Origin: Gemmata palustris
Lineage (GTDB): Bacteria > Planctomycetota > Planctomycetia > Gemmatales > Gemmataceae
DNA length: 64,000 nt
NCBI RefSeq assembly: GCF_017939745.1
Contig: NZ_JAGKQQ010000001.1
Coordinates: forward strand, 6,277,299-6,341,298
Direction: 5' to 3'
This document shows positions 9,567 through 17,301 of this stretch, piece after piece. The number at the start of each line of letters is the position of its first letter. Positions within the stretch are counted from its first letter, which is position 1. The position numbers and the translations under genes are program-made. A model generated the notes under the pieces. That model saw only the letters and a list, made by a program, of their open reading frames with translations, was not told where the DNA came from and made no database searches.

Positions 9567-10061
9567 ATGAGCCACGGCAGTAGCGACAAATACGAACCGA
9601 ACTTCACCCCGCTGCTCGACCTCGTGCTGCAGTTGGTGATGTTCTTCATGCTCTGCGCCAACTTCGTCATGGACCAGACCAACGTCGAGATCAAGCTCCC
9701 GGAGGCGATCTCGGCGAAGGCGATCGAATCGAACGAGAACTACGTCTACTACATCAATGTGAACGAACAGGGGACGGTTATTTTCCCCCCCGGCGACACA
9801 CCAATCGACTCGCTCGGCGGGAGATTAACGTCCACCGATAAGCCCAAAGAACTCGAAATCATCCTGAAGCGCCGGGCAGAAGAGGACAAGCGGGCGGCCG
9901 GGCCGGGGAACGAAGACAAACCGCTCCGCACCCTCATCATCCTGCGGGTTCACAAAGCGTGCCCGTTTGAAAAGACCTCCGCCATCATGCGCGCGTGCCG
10001 CGCGGCCGGCTACGCGCGCATTCAACTGCGGGCCGTCATTTACAGCAATCCCGAGGGCTGA
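9567..10061 (+). CDS. exbD: ExbD/TolR family biopolymer transport protein (first copy)
   Basis: A 164-aa single-pass membrane protein. The N-terminal helix contains [18 protein letters not shown], with the aspartate that in ExbD/TolR carries protons through the channel. The rest is a periplasmic domain with the family alpha/beta pattern, ending [12 protein letters not shown] lysine/glutamate-rich insert lies near residues 90-120. It is followed after 65 bases by a second, diverged ExbD, so the complex probably holds an ExbD heterodimer. Start ATG at 9567. Confidence 0.9.
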   Translation: MSHGSSDKYEPNFTPLLDLVLQLVMFFMLCANFVMDQTNVEIKLPEAISAKAIESNENYVYYINVNEQGTVIFPPGDTPIDSLGGRLTSTDKPKELEIILKRRAEEDKRAAGPGNEDKPLRTLIILRVHKACPFEKTSAIMRACRAAGYARIQLRAVIYSNPEG

Positions 10062-10126
10062 GCGCGGGGCGCCCACGACCCGCCCGACCGCCACCCGCGA
10101 AACACGCCCAAAGGACGAGCGCCGCC

Positions 10127-10636
10127 ATGTTGATCCACAAGCGCAAGCGAACCGAAACCGACTTCGTTGAGCCGGACCTGCCCATCACCCCCATGCTCGA
10201 CATGTCGTTCCAGTTGCTGGCGTTCTTCATCATGACGTTCAAACCGGCCCCGACCGAGGGCCAGATCATGCTCTCGCTCCCCAAACAAGACGGGGGCGGA
10301 CAGATGGGCGTCCCCGACCCCCTCAAGACGGATGCGCCGACCCACTTCATCGTCCGCGTGGTCGCGACCGATACCGGCACGATCGAGAAAATCACTCTCA
10401 ACGAAGAGGGTAGCGCTGCGACCAAAAGCAAAGACCTGACCGGTGATGTGAAGGTGTACCAGAAGGAACTGTTCGAGCTCGCCGAAAAACTCAAGCAAGA
10501 GAAGAAGGTGGGTAAACTGACGCTCGAAATGCACCCCAAACTGCTCCAGGACTACGTCGTTCAGCTCGTGGACGTGGGCCTCCGCGCGGGTTTCACCGAT
10601 CTCTCGCCCGTACTGCTCGAAAACAAGAAGAACTGA
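10127..10636 (+). CDS. exbD: ExbD/TolR family biopolymer transport protein (second copy)
   Basis: A 169-aa partner of the previous ExbD. The membrane helix reads [19 protein letters not shown] and keeps the proton-carrying aspartate. A basic cytoplasmic start (MLIHKRKR) precedes it. The periplasmic part is rich in lysine and ends [19 protein letters not shown]. The ATG at 10127 was chosen because the open frame upstream (44 codons) is arginine/proline-rich and unlike ExbD. Paired ExbD paralogues after one ExbB are common in planctomycetes. Confidence 0.9.
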   Translation: MLIHKRKRTETDFVEPDLPITPMLDMSFQLLAFFIMTFKPAPTEGQIMLSLPKQDGGGQMGVPDPLKTDAPTHFIVRVVATDTGTIEKITLNEEGSAATKSKDLTGDVKVYQKELFELAEKLKQEKKVGKLTLEMHPKLLQDYVVQLVDVGLRAGFTDLSPVLLENKKN

Positions 10637-10828
10637 CCAGTTTTCGCGCCGAGCGGCCCGAACGATTCGCTCACATATCGCCCTAAATCCTTGTCCTAAT
10701 TCGAGATTTGACTTGATGACTGCGCGACAACTACGGCGCCATTGATGAGGATTCGAGGAAGAAACCCCTCGGGAAACTGGAACTTTTGGGCGAAATCGGT
10801 CATCGAAGATGGTGTCGGAGGGACGTTC

Positions 10829-12322
10829 ATGTCCGGTTGGGTCGTTCGCACTACACATCCGAAGTGCCAACTTGCCGCGTTCGCGGTCGTCTGCGCCTTC
10901 GTATGTGGGTCCGCGCCCGCACAACCGACCCCGGGTTCCAAGAACGCGGGTGAAGAGAATCCCGTCGACACGCGCGACCCGCTCCCGCCCGACACCCCGC
11001 GGCGCAAAACGCTCGAACGACTGCAAATCCCGGGCGGGCACGAGTTAGCGATCTACACCGCGATCGAAGACTTCAAGCCAGTCGCCCGGCAAGACAAGCA
11101 CCCGCGCGAGTACGATGCGTGGATCAACTTCGTGCTCCACGCGAAGAATCAGAGCGTCCGCGAACTTAACGAGTACGCGATCCGTGATCTGGTCCCGCTC
11201 GACCTCACAAAGTCGATGCGCGGGGCATATCGCACCGACCTGATCCGGTTCGACGGCAAGTTAACGTCCGTCCGGCGGTTAGTGGCCCCTCAACAACTCC
11301 AGCAACAGGGAGTTACGGAACTGTTCGAGGCCCGATTCGTTCCAATCGACGAATCGCCAACGACGCCGGTATCAATCGTGTTTCTTGAGCTGCCGGAATC
11401 GCTCTCCGCAGTGCGAAACAAGAATCCCGAAGAGTGGCTCGAAGTCGAAGGGTGGGTGACCGCCAGCGGGTACTTCTTCAAGGCGATGAGCGTGCCCGGC
11501 GACCAGGGGAACGCGGTCGTATCGGTGCCCCTGCTAATCGGAAAAGGACTGACCCCACTCGCCGGCCCGCCAGTTCCAATTGGGAATCCGGTCGCGTTGG
11601 ACAAAAAGCGGCTCTATGAGTTCATCAAAGACGACACGAAGATGATCCGCAGCAGCCCGACCGAGGTGACGTGGCCCGAAGTCGCGGCTTACAACCGGGT
11701 GATCCTGCACGCTTCGCGGTTCTCGGCCGAGGAACTCGAATCCAACGCGAACACCGACCTGAAGTTCGCGGACCTGTTTAAAGAATCGCGGCTCGGCTAC
11801 AAGCTCGCGTGCGTGAAGTTCGAGGGCCGGTTGCTGTCCCTGCGCCGGATCGAGGTGAACGACTGGCTCTCAGCCGCCGGCGTGACGCAACTGTTCGAGG
11901 GGTGGATGATCCCCGCCAGCGAACCGCGCGGCAACCCCATTTGTGTCGTGTTCAGCGAACCGCTTCCCGACATGGAACCGACCGGGCGGGTAAACGCCTG
12001 GGTGACATTTGCCGGGTTCTCGTTCAAGCGAATGCGCTACGAGTCGGCCGAGCCGGACGAAAAGAACCCCGGTAAGAACCTGGAGAAATACGCCCCGCTC
12101 CTGATCGGGCGCGGACCCGTCATCCGAACCGACCCCAACGCACCGACCGCCGGGTCGTGGGGCGCGTTCGTTCGGGGGATAATGGCGGCCATCGCGCTCT
12201 TGATTCTCAGCGCCGGGGTGCTCGCGTGGTGGTACCGGGGTGGGGACCGTCGAGCGAAGTCGCAAATGGCCGCGGTACGAAACCGCAATCCGTTCGACAC
12301 GAACGTCGCTCCGCCCGCGTAG
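10829..12322 (+). CDS. hypothetical exported protein with internal duplication and C-terminal membrane helix
   Basis: A 497-aa protein with an N-terminal signal sequence (about 11-31) and a C-terminal helix (about 450-468, IMAAIALLILSAGVLAWWY) followed by a basic tail, so most of it should lie outside the cytoplasm. Residues about 75-240 and 265-430 are two copies of one domain: compare GVTELFEARFVPIDE with GVTQLFEGWMIPASE, FDGKLTSVRR with FEGRLLSLRR, and VPLLIGKG with APLLIGRG. I do not recognise the domain. It sits between ExbD2 and the TonB-like toroid gene on the same strand, so it may be part of the same envelope machine. Start ATG at 10829. Confidence 0.75.
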   Translation: MSGWVVRTTHPKCQLAAFAVVCAFVCGSAPAQPTPGSKNAGEENPVDTRDPLPPDTPRRKTLERLQIPGGHELAIYTAIEDFKPVARQDKHPREYDAWINFVLHAKNQSVRELNEYAIRDLVPLDLTKSMRGAYRTDLIRFDGKLTSVRRLVAPQQLQQQGVTELFEARFVPIDESPTTPVSIVFLELPESLSAVRNKNPEEWLEVEGWVTASGYFFKAMSVPGDQGNAVVSVPLLIGKGLTPLAGPPVPIGNPVALDKKRLYEFIKDDTKMIRSSPTEVTWPEVAAYNRVILHASRFSAEELESNANTDLKFADLFKESRLGYKLACVKFEGRLLSLRRIEVNDWLSAAGVTQLFEGWMIPASEPRGNPICVVFSEPLPDMEPTGRVNAWVTFAGFSFKRMRYESAEPDEKNPGKNLEKYAPLLIGRGPVIRTDPNAPTAGSWGAFVRGIMAAIALLILSAGVLAWWYRGGDRRAKSQMAAVRNRNPFDTNVAPPA

Positions 12323-12330
12323 CACGGCAG

Positions 12331-12420
12331 AATGTTAGCGATTGTTAGCCACGCTACGGCAAAATCGCTTGAGAATCCGCGGTTCTGCGGGCGGCCGGCA
12401 AAATGTTAGCAAATGTTAGT
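12331..12420 (-). repeat. two pairs of 10-bp GTTAGC tandem repeats
   Basis: AATGTTAGCG-ATTGTTAGCC at 12331-12350 and AAATGTTAGC-AAATGTTAGT at 12401-12420. Read on the minus strand they are tandem GCTAACATTT units with a 10-base period. The same motif occurs as tandem pairs at 25622-25641, 35629-35648 and 35701-35720, always between genes. Confidence 0.85.
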
Positions 12421-12517
12421 GGTGCGGTGCCGGCGCTAACGGCCCGGCCTTCAAGACGATCCGATTTCACCCGATCTAACTGACTTCGCCTGATATTCAA
12501 AGAATGGGGAAATAACC

Positions 12518-14101
12518 GTGAGCGAGAAACCCAACGCACCGGTGATCCGCCGACTGGGGGCGTCCGAGGAGAGCTCCCAGGAACGACTCGTTAAGAAGCA
12601 CGTCCCGGCGTGGGTCGCGAGCGGTGGGATTCACGTCGCCGTGATCTTCCTCGCGATACTCGTTCTCGGAAATCGGCAGGCCGAGACCAAGAATTCGGAA
12701 ACCGTTGTCAACACCACCGCGGAAACGGCTGAGGAACAGGAAGACAAAAACCTCAGCAACGACGACCTCGGGATCGATTCCAACGTTCAGGCCGCGCTGC
12801 CCGAAATCGACCGGATCGACCAAAAAACGATCGACCTCGCGGTGACGCAAGACAATGTCGGCCAGCCGAACGTGGACCGGGACAACACGAACGCGATCAC
12901 CCCTGCCGGCATCGGAGCCGAGTTCACCGCCGGCACTTCAGGCGATACGGGCGCGTATTTAACCGGGAACAGCGGTGGCAACGCCGTAATGTCGCAGATG
13001 GTTTCCGGCCGCTCGGGTGCGACCAAGGCACGACTCATCAAGGAAGGCGGCGGGAACGCCGCGTCCGAGCGCGCCGTCGCGTCGGGCCTCGCGTGGCTCG
13101 TGAAACAGCAAATGACCGACGGTGGGTGGAAGTACGACCAGGGGCGCACCGAGGAACGGGCCGCCGCCACCGGGATGGCCCTGCTCCCGTTTCTCGCCGC
13201 CGGCGTGACCCACAAGAAAAAAGAAGACAAGGATTTCAAAGGTTACGAGCGAGTCGTTTCCAAGGGCCTGGACTTTCTGAAGGGACTGTGCGCGGTGAGC
13301 GGTACCAACGCCGGGCGCATGAGTACCGACGTGTACGCGCAGGCCATCGCGACCCTCCCGCTGTGCGAAGCCTACGGGATGACGAAAGACCCGGGACTCA
13401 GGCCGTTCGCGCAAGCCGCCATCAACTACATTCAAAAAACACAAGCCGCCAACGGGAGCTGGGGATACGGAAACACCGGCCCCGGCGATACTTCGATCGT
13501 CGGCTGGCAGGTCCAGGCACTCAAAGCCGCCAAACTGAGCAAGGATCTCGTGGTCGACGATCGCGTGATCCAGAAGGCCAACAAGTTCCTGGATTTCGCT
13601 GCCGCGGGGACGCGGAAGTCCATGTACGGGTACGCCAACAACGCCGACGCCAAGCCCGGCACCGCCCTCACCGCGGTCGGCCTCTTGTGCCGCTACTACG
13701 TCTCGGATTGGGGACCGGTCCACCCCGGCATGATCGACGGCGTCGGCGGGCTGATGAAGACGCCCCCGATCGGGAGCAAAGAAATCAAGGACATGTACTA
13801 CTACTACTACGCCACGCAAGTCGTTCACTTCTTCGAGGGTGAGGAGTGGAAGACGTGGAACGAAGGCCCGAAACAAGCCGACGGCACCCGGAAGGGCGGG
13901 ATGCGCGATTGGCTCCTCGGTCAGCAGAGCAAGAAAGAGCTGAACACCGGTAGTTGGGACCCCGAGTCCGGTTGGTTCGGGAGCCAGTGCGGGCGCCTGG
14001 GTACAACCGCGATGTGCCTGCTGACGCTCGAAGTGTACTACCGACATCTGCCGCTGTACAAGCGGGGCGCGGATGGTCAAGCGATCCAGATCATCGAGTA
14101 G
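12518..14101 (+). CDS. TonB-like membrane anchor fused to terpenoid-cyclase-like alpha toroid (prenyltransferase/squalene oxidase repeats)
   Basis: A 527-aa protein with three parts. Residues 1-30 are polar and cytoplasmic, and residues about 31-51 form one membrane helix, WVASGGIHVAVIFLAILVLG. This helix has Ser35 and His39 in the S-x-x-x-H spacing that TonB uses to couple to ExbB/ExbD. Residues about 52-170 are acidic, low-complexity linker. Residues about 180-515 are an alpha/alpha toroid with QW-like repeats (QQMTDGGWKY, TQAANGSWGYG, TGSWDPESGWFGSQ) as in squalene cyclase and prenyltransferase proteins; the DXDD acid motif of true squalene-hopene cyclases is not seen, so cyclase activity is doubtful. 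The start is GTG at 12518 with GGGGA seven bases upstream. It closes the Exb cluster. Confidence 0.8.
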   Translation: MSEKPNAPVIRRLGASEESSQERLVKKHVPAWVASGGIHVAVIFLAILVLGNRQAETKNSETVVNTTAETAEEQEDKNLSNDDLGIDSNVQAALPEIDRIDQKTIDLAVTQDNVGQPNVDRDNTNAITPAGIGAEFTAGTSGDTGAYLTGNSGGNAVMSQMVSGRSGATKARLIKEGGGNAASERAVASGLAWLVKQQMTDGGWKYDQGRTEERAAATGMALLPFLAAGVTHKKKEDKDFKGYERVVSKGLDFLKGLCAVSGTNAGRMSTDVYAQAIATLPLCEAYGMTKDPGLRPFAQAAINYIQKTQAANGSWGYGNTGPGDTSIVGWQVQALKAAKLSKDLVVDDRVIQKANKFLDFAAAGTRKSMYGYANNADAKPGTALTAVGLLCRYYVSDWGPVHPGMIDGVGGLMKTPPIGSKEIKDMYYYYYATQVVHFFEGEEWKTWNEGPKQADGTRKGGMRDWLLGQQSKKELNTGSWDPESGWFGSQCGRLGTTAMCLLTLEVYYRHLPLYKRGADGQAIQIIE

Positions 14102-14137
14102 CGCGGTTGTGATAGTGCAGGCTGGATACTTTGCGAG

Positions 14138-14197
14138 TTTGTGTCCGTGGGGCCGATCGAACGTCGGTACCACGGACACAAATTGAGAGTATTTTTT
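14138..14197 (+). terminator. 13-bp hairpin plus T tract after the toroid gene
   Basis: TTTGTGTCCGTGG at 14138-14150 pairs perfectly with 14170-14182 across a 19-base loop that itself contains CCGA/TCGG. A run of six T follows at 14192-14197. It lies 37 bases after the toroid stop, so a rho-independent terminator is likely, although the T tract is ten bases from the stem. Because dnaA begins 180 bases downstream, a role near the origin cannot be excluded. Confidence 0.55.
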
Positions 14198-14363
14198 GGT
14201 ATTCCGCCCGTTCCCATTGCACGGAACTGGCGCGCCCCAAAGCACTTCCATCGAGTCCCGAGACCGGCCCGTTTTGCAGCGCACAACGTATTGCGATTTC
14301 ACATCTTAGCGCGCGGTCATTGGTCTTTACCGAACACTCGAAAATCGGTAAAATACTGACTGA

Positions 14364-15407
14364 ATGAACACCGCTCTCTCGGAAGCGCGATCCACACAAG
14401 ACGAGGCACTTTTGAGCACGCGGGCCGCGCGCTGGAACGGATTTCTGGTGCTGCCAGAGAACCGAGTCGCGGTTCGGGCGGTGCGGTCTGTGTGCCGGAG
14501 CGTTCTCACCGGCAAACGCCCCGGAGCGAACCCGCTGGTACTGCACGGCCCGCCGGGAACGGGTAAGTCGCGCCTCAGCGCGTCACTCGTGCAGCGCCTT
14601 TCCGCTTCCCCTGATGGCGTAACGGTCCGAGTTGTATCGGCAGGCGACGTGGCTCGTGCGCCGGACGAGAGCCTCGCAGACACCGAACTTTCAGCTTGTG
14701 ACTTGCTCGCTCTCGAAGACATCCAGCACCTGACCGAGCGCACAGCGGACGCCGCGTGCGACCTGATCGACCGACGAACGACGCACCGGCGCGTCACGGT
14801 CGTTACTGCGAGCGCCGGGCCGTCGCAACTGGCTAATCTGCCGCACCGATTAACTTCGCGCCTCGCGAGCGGGCTCGTCATTCAGCTCGAGCCACTCGCG
14901 GTTCCGAGTCGCCGGGCGATTCTGGCCGAAGTTGCGACCGTAAAAGGCATCCGCCTGACCGACGACGCGCTCGACTGGCTCAGCGAACAAGTCACGGGAG
15001 GTGGAGTTCGCGCCACCCTCGGCTTGCTGCAGAATTTGGCGCAAGTCGCGTCGGCGTTTCCCGGACCGCTCACACGCGCGGACGTACAGCAAACGTTGAC
15101 CGAAAGCGGCCAACCAACATCCGCCCCGAACGACATTTCGAGGATCGTGGAGCGTGTGGCCGTGGCCTTCGGTGTGAGTGAAAAGGAGTTGCTCGGCCCG
15201 AGTCGGCTCCGCGGAGTATTGCAGTCGCGGCAAGTCGCGATGTACCTCGCACGGGAACTCACCGGACTGTCGCTCCCCAGGCTCGGCGCGGCCTTCGGGC
15301 GCGACCACACCACCGTGTTACATGCCTGCCGCAAGGTGGGAGCGGAAGTCACGAACGATACGGAATTGGCCCAGCGCATCCGAGACCTGCGTTCGGTGCT
15401 GGCGTGA
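14364..15407 (+). CDS. dnaA: chromosomal replication initiator DnaA, short form
   Basis: A 347-aa AAA+ initiator that binds DnaA boxes at the origin and melts DNA. Walker A is GPPGTGKS at 62-69 and Walker B is DLLALEDIQHL at 113-123, with Glu118 where most DnaA proteins have Asp. The C-terminal DNA-binding domain has the family signature FGRDHTTVLHACRKV near residue 315. The protein begins almost directly at domain III: domain I (DnaB/DiaA interaction) and the domain II linker of ordinary 450-residue DnaA proteins are missing. The ATG at 14364 is preceded by an AT-rich stretch suitable for a promoter; no longer open frame is available upstream. dnaN follows after a 332-base gap. Confidence 0.92.
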   Translation: MNTALSEARSTQDEALLSTRAARWNGFLVLPENRVAVRAVRSVCRSVLTGKRPGANPLVLHGPPGTGKSRLSASLVQRLSASPDGVTVRVVSAGDVARAPDESLADTELSACDLLALEDIQHLTERTADAACDLIDRRTTHRRVTVVTASAGPSQLANLPHRLTSRLASGLVIQLEPLAVPSRRAILAEVATVKGIRLTDDALDWLSEQVTGGGVRATLGLLQNLAQVASAFPGPLTRADVQQTLTESGQPTSAPNDISRIVERVAVAFGVSEKELLGPSRLRGVLQSRQVAMYLARELTGLSLPRLGAAFGRDHTTVLHACRKVGAEVTNDTELAQRIRDLRSVLA

Positions 15408-15739
15408 ACGTAAGCCTGTGGAAAACTTGGCGCGCGACTGGCGCGCGAGTTCCTCCAACTGGCGCGCGGCAGTGGGTATTCCGAACAGTGAACGCGGCTC
15501 GAAATCGGCGCGGCACAGGACGACACGAGCGCGCCAGCCGCGCGCCAAGTTTTCCACAGGCTTCAAAAACGACGAAGTGCTTGAAAAGCGAGAACTTCAG
15601 AGCAGTGACGGGGAGTGCGCGCCAAAAATGCCGTTCGCCTTACTACTGCTACTGGATGTTTAAAATAAAGGATAACAAGTAACTGGGTAACGCACGATGC
15701 AAGACCCCAATACACCCACGAAACGCAAGGAGGATCGCG
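15408..15739. other. oriC: candidate replication origin (oriC) between dnaA and dnaN
   Basis: This 332-base gap has the marks of a bacterial origin. A 25-bp perfect inverted repeat (15412-15436 and 15539-15563) holds one DnaA box in each arm: TGTGGAAAA at 15417-15425 and TTTTCCACA at 15550-15558, both exact matches to TTWTNCACA. Between the arms lie several GGCGCGCG repeats (about 15429, 15440, 15459, 15530, 15539). An AT-rich segment at about 15655-15682 could be the unwinding element. A strong Shine-Dalgarno (AAGGAGG) for dnaN closes the region. Position next to dnaA and dnaN supports the call; GC-skew analysis was not possible. Confidence 0.7.
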
Positions 15740-16867
15740 ATGAAGATAACGTGTCAGCGTGACAGTTTGCTCACCGCGTGCCAGCTCGTCAAAGCGGCAG
15801 TCGCGGCCAGAACTACCAAGCCGGTGCTCAGCAACATCAAAGCCGTAGCACACGACGACGCACTGACGCTCGTCGCCTACGACATGGAAGTTGGCATCCG
15901 CTACGAGTTGCGCGGCATCACCGTGATCCGGGCGGGATCGTGCATTCTGCCCATTACGGAGTTAGAGAAGATCCTCCGCGAGAGCAGCGATCCGGATATC
16001 TCGTTAGACGCGGGTAAAGAAGCCATCCTCGTGAAGACCACCGGCGGGCGCTTCGAGATGCCGAGTCTCGACGTGAACGAGTTCCCCGACATCCCGACGT
16101 TCGATGACGGCGGACACTACCACGAGATCACGGCTGGCACGCTGCGCACGATGATTCGCCGCACCGCGTTTTCAGCGGACAAGAAGGACACCAGCGGAAG
16201 GTTCTCACTAACCGGTGTGCTGTGGGAGGCAGAAGATAAAGGCGCCCACCTGGTCGCGACCGACACCAAGCGGCTCGCGGTGTGCCACGGACCGGCGAGC
16301 GTGTACGGCGTTGCCGATAGCGTGAAGTCGGTTCACCTTGTTCCGCTCAAGGCTGTGGCGCTTCTGGAACGGAACTTGGCCGGCGATCAGGAACTCATTC
16401 GGATCAGCCTGCGCGCGAACGACGCTCTGTTTCAAACCGAGCGGGCAATGATTTACACCTCGCTCGTGCAGGGGAAGTTCCCCCCGTACCGCGAAATCAT
16501 CGCGAAGACGCGCAAGGAAGCGACGCAGAAGGTGCCGCTGCCCGTTGACAGCTTCCTCTCGCGCGTGCGGCAAGCGGCCATCATGACGGACGACGAGAGC
16601 ATGCGTGTGGACATGACGTTCGACGCGGGCGTGGTGACGATGAAAGCCCGCGGAGCAAAGACGGGTGCGAGCGAGGTAACGCTCGAACTGCCGGAGTACG
16701 ACGGGCCGAAGACGGAGATCGCGTTCGATCCGTCGTACTTGGTCGAGTTCCTGCGGGCACTGGACGGCGAGCCAACAGTGGTGCTGGAAGTGTCGACCGG
16801 GCTTCGTCCCGCTCTGTTTACCTGCGGTGAGCAGTATTCGTACCTGGTGATGCCGCTCACCGGGTGA
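15740..16867 (+). CDS. dnaN: DNA polymerase III beta subunit (sliding clamp)
   Basis: A 375-aa clamp protein with the normal family length. It starts MKITCQRDSLLTACQLVKAA, has the conserved SAYNTLEV-like first domain region here as VAYDMEVGIRYEL, and ends YSYLVMPLTG, close to the usual VVMPMRL terminus. It forms the dimeric ring that tethers DNA polymerase III and binds many repair proteins. A textbook AAGGAGG lies just upstream of the ATG at 15740. The next gene in line is dciA-like, not recF. Confidence 0.95.
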   Translation: MKITCQRDSLLTACQLVKAAVAARTTKPVLSNIKAVAHDDALTLVAYDMEVGIRYELRGITVIRAGSCILPITELEKILRESSDPDISLDAGKEAILVKTTGGRFEMPSLDVNEFPDIPTFDDGGHYHEITAGTLRTMIRRTAFSADKKDTSGRFSLTGVLWEAEDKGAHLVATDTKRLAVCHGPASVYGVADSVKSVHLVPLKAVALLERNLAGDQELIRISLRANDALFQTERAMIYTSLVQGKFPPYREIIAKTRKEATQKVPLPVDSFLSRVRQAAIMTDDESMRVDMTFDAGVVTMKARGAKTGASEVTLELPEYDGPKTEIAFDPSYLVEFLRALDGEPTVVLEVSTGLRPALFTCGEQYSYLVMPLTG

Positions 16868-16916
16868 AGCAAAGTCGCGTGTCAATTACTCCCGCGCTCG
16901 TTTGCGCGGTTCTCGT

Positions 16917-16941
16917 TAGCCGGCTCGAACCGGCCGTTCGT
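16917..16941 (+). repeat. diverged copy of the AGCCGGC-ACCGGCCGTTCG palindromic element
   Basis: The bases AGCCGGCT-CGA-ACCGGCCGTTCG at about 16918-16940 match the core of the elements at 32227-32262, 52033-52070 and 52179-52215 with three differing bases in the middle. It lies between dnaN and the dciA-like gene. Confidence 0.5.
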
Positions 16942-16952
16942 CAGGGGCCAGT

Positions 16953-17264
16953 ATGGGTACCGACAACCGCGGACCGGAGAACATCGCCGACATTCTCGGC
17001 AAGTTGTTCACGTCCCGTGGGTGGGGGCGCAAGAACGACCGGATGCGGCTGGAATCGGCGTGGGCCACCGCCGCGGGCAGCGAATTGCTGAAGGACACAC
17101 AAGTGTTGGGGATGCGGCGCGGCGTGCTGGAGGTCGCCGTGCGGAACGCGGTGCTGTTGTCGGAGCTGACGCAGTTCCACAAGCGCGGGCTGCTCACCAA
17201 ACTTCGGCTCTCGATGCCCGGGGTCACCCTCACCGATCTGAAATTCCGCGCCGCTTCGTGGTAA
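16953..17264 (+). CDS. dciA: DUF721/DciA family protein
   Basis: A 103-aa protein of the DUF721 family. Its middle matches the family pattern: a start ADILGKLF, then ESAWATAAG, then VLEVAVRNAVLLSELTQFHK followed by LLTKLR. DciA is the ancestral loader of the replicative helicase DnaB in bacteria that lack DnaC/DnaI, and is normally encoded near dnaN-recF-gyrB. The gene order here agrees. The family is also annotated as RNA-binding in older records; the helicase-loader role is inferred from family and place. Start ATG 16953; 37 bases separate it from gyrB. Confidence 0.8.
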   Translation: MGTDNRGPENIADILGKLFTSRGWGRKNDRMRLESAWATAAGSELLKDTQVLGMRRGVLEVAVRNAVLLSELTQFHKRGLLTKLRLSMPGVTLTDLKFRAASW

Positions 17265-17301
17265 CAACGTCGAATCGCTGAACCGGAAGGAAACTAATTT
17301 A

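Noticed and set aside
12518..14101. Annotation as squalene-hopene cyclase
   Set aside because: The toroid is preceded by a membrane helix and linker, and I see no DXDD motif; length is also well below about 650 residues of toroid.
15563..15853. 96-codon minus-strand frame across the dnaA-dnaN gap
   Set aside because: It overlaps the dnaN start and the origin repeats, and its translation has no family features.
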